Positions 8,016 through 16,405 of a stretch of 38,074 nt of DNA are shown one piece after another. The position numbers and the translations under genes are program-made. The stretch's first letter is position 1. Each line of letters begins with the position of its first letter. Below the pieces are notes generated by a model. The model was not told where the DNA came from and did not search any database. It saw nothing but the letters and a program-made list of their open reading frames with translations. This DNA comes from Spirochaetae bacterium HGW-Spirochaetae-7 (GTDB taxonomy: Bacteria > Spirochaetota > Spirochaetia > Treponematales > UBA12059). The stretch lies in the NCBI GenBank assembly GCA_002839245.1, contig PGXR01000001.1, forward strand, positions 4,284 to 42,357, in the 5' to 3' direction.

Positions 8016-9099
8016 CCAGATCCGCGGTTGGTATCTCGTAGACCTCTACCTGGAGGCTACCCTTGTCGTAATCGTTGTTGTTCCTGACGAAGAGGGTCCT
8101 CGTGAAGACTACCTTCATCTCAATGCCGTTCCATCGTTCGTGGACGAAACGCAATCTTCCCGCGGGGAACTTGAAAAGCCTGTTCAGCCCGGCGTCCAGC
8201 ACGCTGACGATGCCGTTGTCTTCTGCAAGCAGCCGTCCGTCGGACAGGGCGCCGATGAGCGGACCGAAGCTTTCCGGGTAGCGGGTTGGCTGGGCTGCCG
8301 TAAAAGGTGTATCCCATCTAAAAATGGCGTTTGATCCGTCAGACAAGCCGCACGAAAGGTAGAGATTGTTGGTTGACCCTGTGGTGTCGAGCAATTTGCC
8401 CGGAGTCGCAATTTGAGTGACATCCGAAAAAAGCAGAGTTGGTCCAGGTCCTATCACGAAGACTGGATCTCCTCCGGGCCATGGGTGTTTTTGCTGGTAA
8501 TTGGGGACCATTGCCTGGTAGGTTATACATGTCAACGTCGCGTTCAGGGATCCATTCACAGCAACGGCCCCGATCCCGAAATACCACATTGCATCGGTAT
8601 CAGGGAGAACGGTTGCAGAACTGGTGTTCGGGGCCGTCATTGGAAGGATTCGCCCTTCCGATGTACCTAACGTGACGAAGGCGTCGGAACTGCCGTCTGG
8701 ATCGGCATAAATCAGATAGGCGTCACCCATCGTATTTTCAATTTCAAAACCTGTCATAGTGTCAATCCACCCGGTATGATTCAGCGAATCGATCGACAAA
8801 ACCGGCTTGAACCCTATGCGCTCGTCCATGTCCTGGACAAGCAACCCGTTGGCGGGCAAGTCCACCATCGGCGGCAGGAACCACGCGTCGTCCATGCCGT
8901 GCTGCTGGACATCCTCGACGGAAAAGTACAGCGTCGGATCGCCAAGCTTTCTCACGGTGACTTCTGATGCCGAAATCATCGGGTCGAAGGTCGGGTGCCA
9001 GCACGACGATGCGAGCATCGCTATCAGGATAGCGCCCGAGGCAGCGACGCCAAGCATTTTGCCTGTGGCGCCGGGACGCCGGTTCCGGTTTGGTTTCAT
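7999..9099 (-). CDS. Lipoprotein, last gene of the adenylate cyclase operon, function unknown
   Basis: 366 residues. A basic N-terminus and hydrophobic stretch (GAILIAMLASSC) end in a Cys at about residue 25, so it is a probable lipoprotein with a relaxed spirochaete-style lipobox. The mature part is rich in Thr, Asp, Gly and Trp and has repeated short beta-strand-like segments, including FRWDTPFTAAQPTRYPESF and LSDGRLLAEDNGIVSVLDAG. This resembles a beta-propeller, though no family is recognised. The start at 9099 is fixed by an ATGA overlap with the upstream gene and by GAGG eight bases before it. A much longer in-frame opening to 9549 lies inside that upstream gene. The protein resembles the lipoprotein at 10319-11338 in layout and may be its duplicate. 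Confidence 0.75.
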   Translation of the reverse strand: MKPNRNRRPGATGKMLGVAASGAILIAMLASSCWHPTFDPMISASEVTVRKLGDPTLYFSVEDVQQHGMDDAWFLPPMVDLPANGLLVQDMDERIGFKPVLSIDSLNHTGWIDTMTGFEIENTMGDAYLIYADPDGSSDAFVTLGTSEGRILPMTAPNTSSATVLPDTDAMWYFGIGAVAVNGSLNATLTCITYQAMVPNYQQKHPWPGGDPVFVIGPGPTLLFSDVTQIATPGKLLDTTGSTNNLYLSCGLSDGSNAIFRWDTPFTAAQPTRYPESFGPLIGALSDGRLLAEDNGIVSVLDAGLNRLFKFPAGRLRFVHERWNGIEMKVVFTRTLFVRNNNDYDKGSLQVEVYEIPTADLARLDD

Positions 9100-10319
9100 A
9101 GCGAGAACCTCGCGCCGAGGCGCATCACGGGAAGCTCGAGGAACCACGTGTCGGCGCGAAGCGTCCACATGGGTCCACTGTCGCTGCTGCCACGGCTCGC
9201 GGCCATGAGGAAGCCATCGCAGAATGGGTAAAAAGCCGGGCCGAACTCGAAAAACACCGCTGCCCGCCCGCTGATGGCCCATTCGCCTCCCAGTGCAGCC
9301 ATAGTCCCCATCGGGGCCACCGGGTCGAACCTCGGGCTCAGGTCCTTGATGAACAGGAGCCGAGCGAAGGCGCCAAGGTTCCAGTACGGTCTGACATACG
9401 CGTCCCTGGGCAGGAGGTAGCCCCCGAAGCCAAGGCCCGGCTGGACGAGGGGCAGGGACAGCAGCACTGATGGAGTTTCGGTGCCGTATTCCTCGTCGAC
9501 CAGGTAGATGCCGGCAAGGAACTGTGTCAGGCCAATACGCAAGAACCACCGGTCATCTCCCAGGGAGCGTATTGCCCAGAAATCGGGGAACTGTCCCATG
9601 TACAGCCCCGCTTCCAGCGACCATGGCCGGATCGGTCGCCTGGGAATTGCCAGCGAGACGCCCTGCTCGAGCGCTCCGAAATAGCCGCGCTCCGGGTAGG
9701 CGCCTTTCGAGGTAGCCCGCCATGGATAGGTGCCAGGTACGCGGAGTGGTATCTCAAGGAAACCCGAATCGGGTATGACCAGTCCCCCCTCGGCAAGTCC
9801 GCCCCGGTCCTTGCCAGTCTGGCCGGTGATGACCGTTCCCGGGTGGCCTTCGATTCGCACGAGGGTCTTCCTCACTTTTGGAAGCGCTGCCTCGGCGGCG
9901 TCGGCCACCGCTATCCACCAGAACTCCGCAAGGTCGCGCGCTGTTGGCTCCCGGCCTTCGACGACGCCCTCGGCAAGTACCTCGCCGGTCAGCGGGTCGA
10001 GGATCCGCCATGCCGAGCGGGCGTCACCGCCAGGCAGAACCTCGCTCGTCACGTCGACTGCGAGCGCGCATGACGCCTTAGAGGCCGCTTCGACGATGTC
10101 CGCCCCGGCGGGCGCGATCAGGATGGCGTCGAGCTTCGAGGACCTGGCCAGCGCCGCGGCGAAAGCGACCTGGTCGGCCGCCCGTCCCGTACCGCTTGCG
10201 CGCGCCATCACCCGGATGCCCTCGTCGTCGGCGAAGGCCGCTTGCAGCGCGATCGCCGTCAGCAGGACGATGATGAAAAAGGCTTTGGGCAACGCCTGGC
10301 CGCGGGTTTTTAGCCGCAT
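9096..10319 (-). CDS. Secreted protein with probable C-terminal outer-membrane beta-barrel-like region, unknown function
   Basis: 407 residues. A signal peptide (AFFIIVLLTAIALQAAFA) is followed by an alpha/beta region (~30-150) with repeated Ala-rich helices. A short beta domain contains GGLAEGGLVIPDSGFLEIPLRVPGTYP-like sequence. From ~220 to the end there are alternating aromatic strands finishing in LGARFSL, where a penultimate or terminal hydrophobic or aromatic residue is typical of barrels. The same plan occurs in the protein at 11335-12603, so I read the two as paralogues. The start at 10319 shares one base with the previous stop (TGATG). Inference: it is exported and sits in or near the outer membrane with the lipoprotein encoded next. 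Confidence 0.7.
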   Translation of the reverse strand: MRLKTRGQALPKAFFIIVLLTAIALQAAFADDEGIRVMARASGTGRAADQVAFAAALARSSKLDAILIAPAGADIVEAASKASCALAVDVTSEVLPGGDARSAWRILDPLTGEVLAEGVVEGREPTARDLAEFWWIAVADAAEAALPKVRKTLVRIEGHPGTVITGQTGKDRGGLAEGGLVIPDSGFLEIPLRVPGTYPWRATSKGAYPERGYFGALEQGVSLAIPRRPIRPWSLEAGLYMGQFPDFWAIRSLGDDRWFLRIGLTQFLAGIYLVDEEYGTETPSVLLSLPLVQPGLGFGGYLLPRDAYVRPYWNLGAFARLLFIKDLSPRFDPVAPMGTMAALGGEWAISGRAAVFFEFGPAFYPFCDGFLMAASRGSSDSGPMWTLRADTWFLELPVMRLGARFSL

Positions 10320-11338
10320 CATTTCCACCATGTCCTGAGCTTGTACAGCCGGCCGTCGACGCGGTCGTATATGAACCACCAGGTGCCGCTCGGGTCGAAC
10401 GAAAGGATTCTGACATCTTCCTCGTCGAAGGCCAGTGAGTCGATCTCCTGGGCGGGAGCGCCTGTCGTGAAATCCCCGGTACCCCATTTGTATCTCACGA
10501 GCCGGTTGACGCCCTTGTCGCCTCGGGAGTAAGCCACGGGGCCGCCATCGGTCAGCCATGCCAGGTCGTCCGCGACCGGGAAAGGGCCGGTCTTGATCGC
10601 AGCTGCAGAATCGAATACGGTACCGCCTGCCCAAAACAAAGCGGCCGATGCAAAAGTCGCCGTATAGCCCTGTCCGTTGCTGTGACGTCGCGAAAGCACG
10701 CTGTACCCATTAGCGAAGTCGGAGTCGAGGAGCGTAAAATTTCCGACCAGGGAATCAAAATCCCGAGTGACTGAAACGGTTGCGGCGCCCCATGCCGAGG
10801 GGTACTCTGCAAAAATTCCCTGCAATGATGAATTTGGGTCAACTACATAGTTCAATCCCGTCACAGGGTTCCCCACCCTGAACACGCGGACTGATGTGGC
10901 GTTTGTCCATATGGGTGATGCTGATGTGTTGCCTGGATTCAGAGGATCCACGATTTGTGTTCCGCAGAGGAACCCGTTCGATACCGAAGCGAGGGCGCGG
11001 GTAAAGCCTGCGCCGGTCGGTGTGAACTTGTACTCCATCGACTCCGGGCTGAGGAGTATTAATCGATTTGTGCTGTTCCCCGTCGCGTACACCAGTACCT
11101 TGGAGTAGTCCGTCCCCCCCGTGACGTACGGCGCGAACTCCAGGTTCTCGATTGTGGCGTCGCTTCCAAGTCCCTGCGCCACGGTGATGGCGCGGAAGTC
11201 GACGCTGGCTTCGACGTAGGACAGCCAGCGCGGGAAGACATCGGAGGTCAGGAAATCGCAAGTAGAGAACGTGGCGATGATGAAAAGAGCGGAGCTGGCG
11301 ACTGCTGCTCGCGCGAGCGGGTTTGTCATCCTTTTCAT
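10319..11338 (-). CDS. Lipoprotein of the adenylate cyclase operon, function unknown
   Basis: 339 residues. N-terminus MKRMTNPLARAAVASSALFI, then ATFSTC, a Cys at ~25 suggesting lipid modification. The mature chain has repeating segments with Asp/Gly/Thr turns and strands (VLVYATGNSTNRLILLSPESM, LSFDPSGTWWFIYDRVDGRLYKL), as in a WD/propeller-like domain; the last repeat reads like a blade. No family is recognised. The ATG at 11338 gives an ATGA overlap with the gene before it; the ATG at 11344 is better spaced from AGGGG and remains possible. It has the same position relative to a barrel-like protein as the lipoprotein at 7999-9099. Confidence 0.72.
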   Translation of the reverse strand: MKRMTNPLARAAVASSALFIIATFSTCDFLTSDVFPRWLSYVEASVDFRAITVAQGLGSDATIENLEFAPYVTGGTDYSKVLVYATGNSTNRLILLSPESMEYKFTPTGAGFTRALASVSNGFLCGTQIVDPLNPGNTSASPIWTNATSVRVFRVGNPVTGLNYVVDPNSSLQGIFAEYPSAWGAATVSVTRDFDSLVGNFTLLDSDFANGYSVLSRRHSNGQGYTATFASAALFWAGGTVFDSAAAIKTGPFPVADDLAWLTDGGPVAYSRGDKGVNRLVRYKWGTGDFTTGAPAQEIDSLAFDEEDVRILSFDPSGTWWFIYDRVDGRLYKLRTWWK

Positions 11339-12603
11339 GGCCATTTGAACATCACCCCTGCGCTCAGGCCCAAGGGCCCGTTTTCCGACTTCCACCACCC
11401 GCGGCGGAGGAGCCCCGAATCGGAGCCGAACGAATATGAGACGCGCTGTTCCAGGAACACGGCCCAGGCGGGCGTATGCCACTCGAACGAAAGCCACAGT
11501 GCGTCGAGCGACAGATCGAAATACAGGTTGGGTGTCGCATCTGCCGGCAGGATCCATGTCGCTATGCCCGACAGGCCGGAGCCGGCAGAGAAGCGGAAGC
11601 GGGAATAATGGGGAGTAAAGAGGTAGGCGCCGACGCCGAGCCGCAGTTCATCGTGGATGACCGGGACCGAGCCGGCGGTAAAGGCGTATTGCAGCCACAA
11701 CAAGTCGCGCGCACGGAGAAAAATCGAATCGGGCGCCAGATAATAGCGGTAATCCGCCGAAACGCCGGCGAGCCTCGCCGTTTCAACGCCGAACGATAGC
11801 GCTTGCCTCGTCATCGGCATCAGCGCCGGCAGCTTTATCGGCTCGTCGGCGCCTGTCGGGCTGAACACGGCGGTCCGCGGCCAATACCCGTCCTTCGACA
11901 TCGAGACGACGACCGGGTCGCCCTCCCTGAATGCGACGAAGGGGGCGACGAGGCTGCCGCCCTCGATCAGCCCGGCTTGCCGCGCGTCGTCCCCGGTACC
12001 GAAAGCCACCTGAGCCCCTTCGTCTCGCGAGCTGAAGCGAAGCCGGTACTCGATGGGCTTGCCCGGCTTCTTCCGTTCGCGGAGGGCGAGCGCGGCCGCA
12101 ACCGTTTCGGCCGCGCTCGCGTCAATCAGCGGCAGGGCGGTAAGGCCGGCGAAGGCCGCCTGCGACGACGCGGCCACCATGGACCCGTCGAGGAAATCGA
12201 AGACGATCGCGCTCCATACCAGGCGTCGCTGCTCGATGGTGCAACGGGCTATCGCGACCCACCGCGTACCGCTCGCCTTGCGGATTCCCCTGGCTACCTT
12301 GATATCCGTTGACGAGTCTTCCGTGGCCCCGTCGAAAAGTTCTACCGACCGGAAGCCCGCCGACTCAAAGTTCCTGACCAGGGCGGAAGCCAGGGCCTGG
12401 GCGAAAGTCGCCGCCTCGCTGTTGGATGCAATCATCGCGACCGAGACCGAGTCGCGCAACGCCGTCTGGGGCTCAGCTTCCGCTTCGACCCCGGCATCCT
12501 GCGCGGAGGCAGGAAAAGCCACGATCGTCGCCAGCAGGGCTAGCGCTACGACCCGCGCGGCGGAGAGTATTGGCTGGGCACGGAAAATCCGTTTCAGCTT
12601 CAT
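11335..12603 (-). CDS. Secreted protein with probable outer-membrane beta-barrel-like region, paralogue of the 9096-10319 gene
   Basis: 422 residues. The signal peptide ends near AFPASAQ. Residues ~45-170 form an alpha/beta domain (SVAMIASNSEAATFAQALASALV) resembling periplasmic TolB/CsgG-type nucleotide-like folds. A short beta domain follows with GLIEGGSLVAPFVAFREGDPV and SKDGYWPRTAVF, parallel to the sequence in its paralogue. The C-terminal ~180 residues are aromatic strand-rich and end MFKWP. The gene directly follows the cyclase with an ATGA overlap. Both its role and the barrel topology are inferred from pattern; no named family is recognised. Confidence 0.72.
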   Translation of the reverse strand: MKLKRIFRAQPILSAARVVALALLATIVAFPASAQDAGVEAEAEPQTALRDSVSVAMIASNSEAATFAQALASALVRNFESAGFRSVELFDGATEDSSTDIKVARGIRKASGTRWVAIARCTIEQRRLVWSAIVFDFLDGSMVAASSQAAFAGLTALPLIDASAAETVAAALALRERKKPGKPIEYRLRFSSRDEGAQVAFGTGDDARQAGLIEGGSLVAPFVAFREGDPVVVSMSKDGYWPRTAVFSPTGADEPIKLPALMPMTRQALSFGVETARLAGVSADYRYYLAPDSIFLRARDLLWLQYAFTAGSVPVIHDELRLGVGAYLFTPHYSRFRFSAGSGLSGIATWILPADATPNLYFDLSLDALWLSFEWHTPAWAVFLEQRVSYSFGSDSGLLRRGWWKSENGPLGLSAGVMFKWP

Positions 12604-14261
12604 TTCTCGTGCATGACCTCGACGCCGTCCCAGTCGTCGGGCGGAGGGTCGATAGCGTAGCGGTCGCAGCGCGCGGACATCGACGTGGACGCGTAGTCGT
12701 CCCGGCCGAGCGTCGCCGTCACGGACCGGAACAGGTCGCGCGCCTCGTGGAAGCGCTTGGCTCCGTACTTCGCCATTGCCTCTTCGTGCATGGCCCAGGC
12801 GGCCGACTGCTCAGGGGGCAGCGTACGCCGTGCCGTATAGATGCGCACGCCCTTGGTCTTGCCCTTGACCGCGACCGTGTCCAGGAGGCGGCACGGGAAG
12901 CTGCCTTCGACGAGGTCGTGGATGGATTCCGAGAATATCAGGGGCTGGCGGTACAGTTTGGTCAGCCCTTCGAGCCTCGAGGCCAGGTTCACGGTGTCGC
13001 CGATGACGGTGTAGTCCATCTTCTTGTCGCAACCGATGTTGCCTACGGTCACCTTTCCGTAGTTTATGCCGATGCCGATCCTGAAGTCGGGCTTGCCGAG
13101 TTCTCGCTGCCTCTCGTTGAAGCGGTCCAGAGCCTCGGTCATCTCCATCGCCGCCAGCACCGAAGAGGCCGCGTCGTCGTCGTGCTTCACCGGAGCGCCG
13201 AAGAAGGCCATGATGGCGTCGCCTATGTACTTGTCGATTATGCCGTGGCGATTCATGATGATGTCGACCATCGATCCGAAGTAGCGGTTGAGCGAGTTGA
13301 CCAGGTCGTCGGGCTCCATCGACTCCGATATGGTGGTGAACGAGCGTATGTCGGAGAAGAGCACCGCCAGTTCGCGGTTCTCGCCGACCAGCATCGCCTC
13401 CGGGTTCTGGAAGAACTGGTCTATCAGTTCCTGCGGCACGAATTTCTGGAAGATGTGCCTGATCTTCTCTTCCTTCTTCTGCGCCAGGACTGTCTCGAAG
13501 GCGTATTTTTTTATCTGCTCGTATGCCTTCTGCAATTCGCCCAGCATGATGTTGAAGGTGTGCGACATCGTGCCTATCTCGTCGGGGAACTGCACCTCGA
13601 CCCGCTCCGACATGTCACCGGAGTCGATGATGCGGCGCATCGCCGTCACCATCGAAGACAGCGGACCGGTCATGTACCTGACGAAGAGCAGCACGAGGAT
13701 AGTCGCGATTATGATTGAGCCGATAAGGATGCCGAAGGTGCTCCTGGTAAGCGCTTCTACGTCGCCGAAGAAGGTGCCCCGCTCCTCGGTGACCAGGACA
13801 TACCAGCCGAACGGCCCGAAGGGGAAGCCGGACGCGACCCGCTCGACGCCGCCCAGGACGAGCGGCTGGAAACCCCTGGCGCCGGCCGCGAACAGCGCCG
13901 CGAGAGCGGCCGTCTCGTCGGGTCGTACCTCTATCGCGGAGGTCCGGGAGGTGATGGCTCCGTCCTTCCCGACGGCCAGTATCAGCTCGGTGTCGCTCCT
14001 GATGATCGACCTGGCGAACGACTCCACGCCGGCCTGCGCCGCGGCGACCATGTCGGGCCGGTCGGCCACCTCGTTCTCCACGAGGAGGTTCCACTGGCTC
14101 TCGGCGTACTTCTCCAGCTCGGAGACCTTGAAGTCGAGGAATTCGGTCGCTATCCGCGTTACGGCCCGCGTCGCGACTATCTGGCTTGTCATTCCGGCCA
14201 GGATTATGGCGACGACGAGTATCGGCAGGATGACCAAGACTATCTTCCAACGTATGCTCAC
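12600..14261 (-). CDS. Membrane-bound class III adenylate cyclase with extracytoplasmic sensor and HAMP domain
   Basis: 553 residues from the GTG at 14261. TM1 is at ~6-24, an extracytoplasmic sensor of ~150 residues (Cache-like, ending in FGWYVLVTEERG) follows, then TM2 at ~176-195, HAMP at ~195-250 and a cyclase domain at ~295-480. Metal Asp residues are D304 (FSDIRSFT) and D348 (IGDAIMAFFG). Adenine-selecting K344 (DKYIGD) and D416 (MDYTVIGD), plus N425 and R429 in TVNLASRLE, are all present. It should therefore be an active ATP cyclase making cAMP in response to an external or periplasmic signal. It is the first gene of a five-gene operon. An in-frame GTG at 14276 would overlap the -10 box, so the start at 14261 is preferred; no Shine-Dalgarno is visible. 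Confidence 0.93.
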   Translation of the reverse strand: MSIRWKIVLVILPILVVAIILAGMTSQIVATRAVTRIATEFLDFKVSELEKYAESQWNLLVENEVADRPDMVAAAQAGVESFARSIIRSDTELILAVGKDGAITSRTSAIEVRPDETAALAALFAAGARGFQPLVLGGVERVASGFPFGPFGWYVLVTEERGTFFGDVEALTRSTFGILIGSIIIATILVLLFVRYMTGPLSSMVTAMRRIIDSGDMSERVEVQFPDEIGTMSHTFNIMLGELQKAYEQIKKYAFETVLAQKKEEKIRHIFQKFVPQELIDQFFQNPEAMLVGENRELAVLFSDIRSFTTISESMEPDDLVNSLNRYFGSMVDIIMNRHGIIDKYIGDAIMAFFGAPVKHDDDAASSVLAAMEMTEALDRFNERQRELGKPDFRIGIGINYGKVTVGNIGCDKKMDYTVIGDTVNLASRLEGLTKLYRQPLIFSESIHDLVEGSFPCRLLDTVAVKGKTKGVRIYTARRTLPPEQSAAWAMHEEAMAKYGAKRFHEARDLFRSVTATLGRDDYASTSMSARCDRYAIDPPPDDWDGVEVMHEK

Positions 14262-14267
14262 ATGTGA

Positions 14268-14295
14268 ACTATACACGATCGTCGGCCCAGATCAA
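14268..14295 (-). promoter_or_regulatory. Promoter of the adenylate cyclase operon, leaderless layout
   Basis: On the reverse strand, TTGATC (14295-14290), 16 bases, TATAGT (14273-14268, five of six matches), then six bases to the GTG at 14261. It is back to back with the promoter of the LolA-like operon; the two -35 boxes are 24 bases apart, so a shared regulator could act on both. Confidence 0.6.
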
Positions 14296-14319
14296 GGGGC
14301 AGGAGCGATTTCGTCCTTC

Positions 14320-14346
14320 TTGACATGCCGCCAGGGCCGCTATACT
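14320..14346 (+). promoter_or_regulatory. Promoter of the LolA-like/ABC operon
   Basis: TTGACA (14320-14325, perfect) and TATACT (14341-14346, five of six) with a 15-base spacer, two bases shorter than ideal. Transcription would give a ~55-base leader carrying a purine-rich ribosome site (GGAGAGAGAGGAA) before the ATG at 14408. The short spacer is typical of promoters that need an activator that twists DNA. Confidence 0.55.
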
Positions 14347-14407
14347 TAAGATCCGCCTGTGCCCACCTTGAGCGCCTGGTCGATGGCGGGAAAAGGAGAG
14401 AGAGGAA

Positions 14408-15178
14408 ATGAGCATTCGCATAGTCGCAGCGTTCTGCGGATCGGCCGCTTTCGCGCTTCTCGCGGTACCGGCTGCGCATGCTGAAGGTCCGGACGCCCGC
14501 GAGATGATGCGCCTGGCCGATGAGGCGATGTATCCGCCCAGCTTCAGCATGACCGCGACCATCACCACCGAGCGCCCGGGCCGCGCCGACTCGACCATGA
14601 CGATCGAGATTTTCCACAAGGCGGATGTCGGCACGTTCATGGAAGTATCCGCTCCCGCCAGGATGAAGGGGACGAGGTTCCTCCAGACCGACGATGCGCT
14701 GTACATGTACAGCCCCAGGGCCGGCTCGCGCAGTTCGCTGCGCCTGTCCCCGAGGGAATCCTTCCAGGGGAGCGTATTCTCGAACAACGACGTCGGAGAT
14801 TCGACGTGGGCCAACGACTACGAGCCGGCTATCGAGGGCTCGAAAACGATCGATCACCCGGAATTCGGGCGTGTCGAGGTCTGGCTCGTTTCCGGAACCG
14901 CGCTCCGCCGTGACGTGCCGTACGGCTCGATACGCATCTACCTCTCGAAAGACAGGGTCCTGCCGCTCCGGATGGAGTATTTCGCGAAGAGCGGACTTCT
15001 CCTCAAGACTATGGAGCTGTCAGGCTACGCAAACTCGTCGGGACGGCTCCGGCCGACGCGCCTGGCGATGACGGACGAGAACGGCACGGGAGAGCGGAGC
15101 GTCGTCGTCATCGGCGACCTTCGCGTGCGCACCGACCTGCCCGACGCCATGTTCAACCAGGCCTGGCTGACGCGATGA
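14408..15178 (+). CDS. Outer-membrane lipoprotein-sorting-like protein (LolA-like fold)
   Basis: 256 residues. The signal peptide ends at VPAAHAEG. The mature part has the all-beta LolA-like pattern of the periplasmic 'outer membrane lipoprotein-sorting protein' family: SFSMTATITTERPGRADSTMTIEIF, then a KGTRFLQTDDALYMYSP hairpin, an SFQGSVFSNND segment, and later VWLVSG and a YLSKDRVLPLRMEYF strand. Family proteins form half-barrels that carry hydrophobic cargo. It is first in an operon with a barrel-like protein and an ABC ATPase with two FtsX-type permeases, which suggests a trans-envelope lipid or lipoprotein route. Cargo is unknown. The end overlaps the next gene as ATGA. Confidence 0.82.
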   Translation: MSIRIVAAFCGSAAFALLAVPAAHAEGPDAREMMRLADEAMYPPSFSMTATITTERPGRADSTMTIEIFHKADVGTFMEVSAPARMKGTRFLQTDDALYMYSPRAGSRSSLRLSPRESFQGSVFSNNDVGDSTWANDYEPAIEGSKTIDHPEFGRVEVWLVSGTALRRDVPYGSIRIYLSKDRVLPLRMEYFAKSGLLLKTMELSGYANSSGRLRPTRLAMTDENGTGERSVVVIGDLRVRTDLPDAMFNQAWLTR

Positions 15179-16353
15179 AGCCAGCCGGTCTCCTGAGGAT
15201 CTGCTGCTTCCTCACCGTTGGCGCCGCCGGTACCATGGTCCCGGCAGGCGCACAATCCGGCGGCGCGCTCTCGCTGGACGCGTCGGGCAGCGTCTCGACG
15301 GTCGTCGAGCTGGCCTATCCCCGGTCGGCGGACGGAAGCTTCGGAGATCCGGCGGTCGGCGCGGCGTTCGAGTCGGAGCTCTTCCTCTCGGGCACCGGAC
15401 CGTTGGCCCTGTTCCGCATTCGGGCGCTGGCATCCGCCTCGGCGGACGATCCTTCCGGATACGAACCCGCAAATCTCGCGAACGCTGTCCGCCTCGAACT
15501 CCGGGAGGCGGAGATAACGCTCCTGCCCCTGCCCGGGCTGTCCGTCCGCGCGGGTATGCTGCTCCGCAGCCTCGGCTTCGGTTCGTACGGCTCTCCGGCG
15601 GACCCCTTGGCGCGCCTCCCCGACCAGGGCGGCTTCTGGGGAGCATCCGTGGAATGGGCCCCGGTCCAGGGATTCTCGGCCGTCGCGCTGGCGTCGGCGG
15701 ACAGGGCGGCGAGAGACGCCTCTTTCGCCGGAGTCGATGACCTCGACGCGGGGGCTGTCGTCCGGTTCTCGGCAGGAGCACTGGATGCGGGGCTCGGTAC
15801 TTACTATTCGGGGTATGGAAGCGGGGAGGCTAGACCGGTCGCCTATGTCTCCTGTCCGGCATTCGGATTCCTGGGCTCGCTGGAGGCCGCGCTGTCCATT
15901 CCGCTGGGCGGCGCCGACGCGGAGCCGTCCGGGTCGTTGAGGATGGAACTGCGCCGCGGGCTTGCCGTCGGCGACCTGTCGTTCGAATTGGCCGCCGCGT
16001 ACCGCGGCGTGTTCCCCGGGAGAAGCCAGGCCGAACTCGATTCGATGATCGCGGCCCTGGGCGGCGGCCTGCCCGGTGACCCGTTCGCGCCGTATTACGG
16101 GCGGCATTACGCGGAATTCTCCGCCTATGTCGAAAGCGCGGACCTGTTCTTGTTTTCTGCCAACCTCGCGCTCTCCCTGCTGGATGGTAGCATGATGCTC
16201 GAAACGAAGGCAGAGCTCTACAGCGGCGACGCGGGCCTCTTCGTCAGGGCCGCCCTCGTGCCGGGGAAAGAGGACGGAGAATTCCGGGCCATAGCGCGGG
16301 CAGCCGGTTCAAGCGAGCTGGTCATAGGCGCGGGCCTGAGCTTTTCGTTCTGA
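15175..16353 (+). CDS. Probable outer-membrane beta-barrel protein
   Basis: 392 residues. The signal peptide is MKPAGLLRICCFLTVGAAGT onward to AGAQ. The mature chain has regularly alternating hydrophobic strands with Gly/Ser/Asp turns and ends GAGLSFSF, a terminal Phe of the kind recognised by the BAM complex. No family is recognised. It starts at an ATGA overlap with the LolA-like gene, so the two are likely partners. Inference: the outer-membrane end of the route driven by the ABC transporter encoded next. Confidence 0.72.
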   Translation: MKPAGLLRICCFLTVGAAGTMVPAGAQSGGALSLDASGSVSTVVELAYPRSADGSFGDPAVGAAFESELFLSGTGPLALFRIRALASASADDPSGYEPANLANAVRLELREAEITLLPLPGLSVRAGMLLRSLGFGSYGSPADPLARLPDQGGFWGASVEWAPVQGFSAVALASADRAARDASFAGVDDLDAGAVVRFSAGALDAGLGTYYSGYGSGEARPVAYVSCPAFGFLGSLEAALSIPLGGADAEPSGSLRMELRRGLAVGDLSFELAAAYRGVFPGRSQAELDSMIAALGGGLPGDPFAPYYGRHYAEFSAYVESADLFLFSANLALSLLDGSMMLETKAELYSGDAGLFVRAALVPGKEDGEFRAIARAAGSSELVIGAGLSFSF

Positions 16354-16380
16354 GCGCAGGCCCGGGCCGGCCGGCGGCCT

Positions 16381-16386
16381 TATAAT
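16381..16386 (+). promoter_or_regulatory. Possible internal -10 box before the ABC ATPase gene
   Basis: A perfect TATAAT occurs in an otherwise very GC-rich 52-base gap, 19 bases upstream of the ATG. No recognisable -35 is found 17 bases upstream (AGGCCC). It may give extra transcription of the ABC genes or be coincidental. Confidence 0.25.
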
Positions 16387-16405
16387 TCGCAAGAAGGAGC
16401 TACCT

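Noticed and set aside
9100..9549. N-terminal extension of the last lipoprotein gene
   Set aside because: The extra residues lie within the preceding gene and lack a signal peptide; the ATGA overlap and GAGG support 9099.
12426..13718. Forward-strand 430-codon frame
   Set aside because: It is the shadow of the adenylate cyclase gene, which has all catalytic motifs on the other strand.
14262..14276. GTG at 14276 as cyclase start
   Set aside because: It would precede and overlap the TATAGT box, and there is no ribosome site; GTG at 14261 fits the leaderless pattern.
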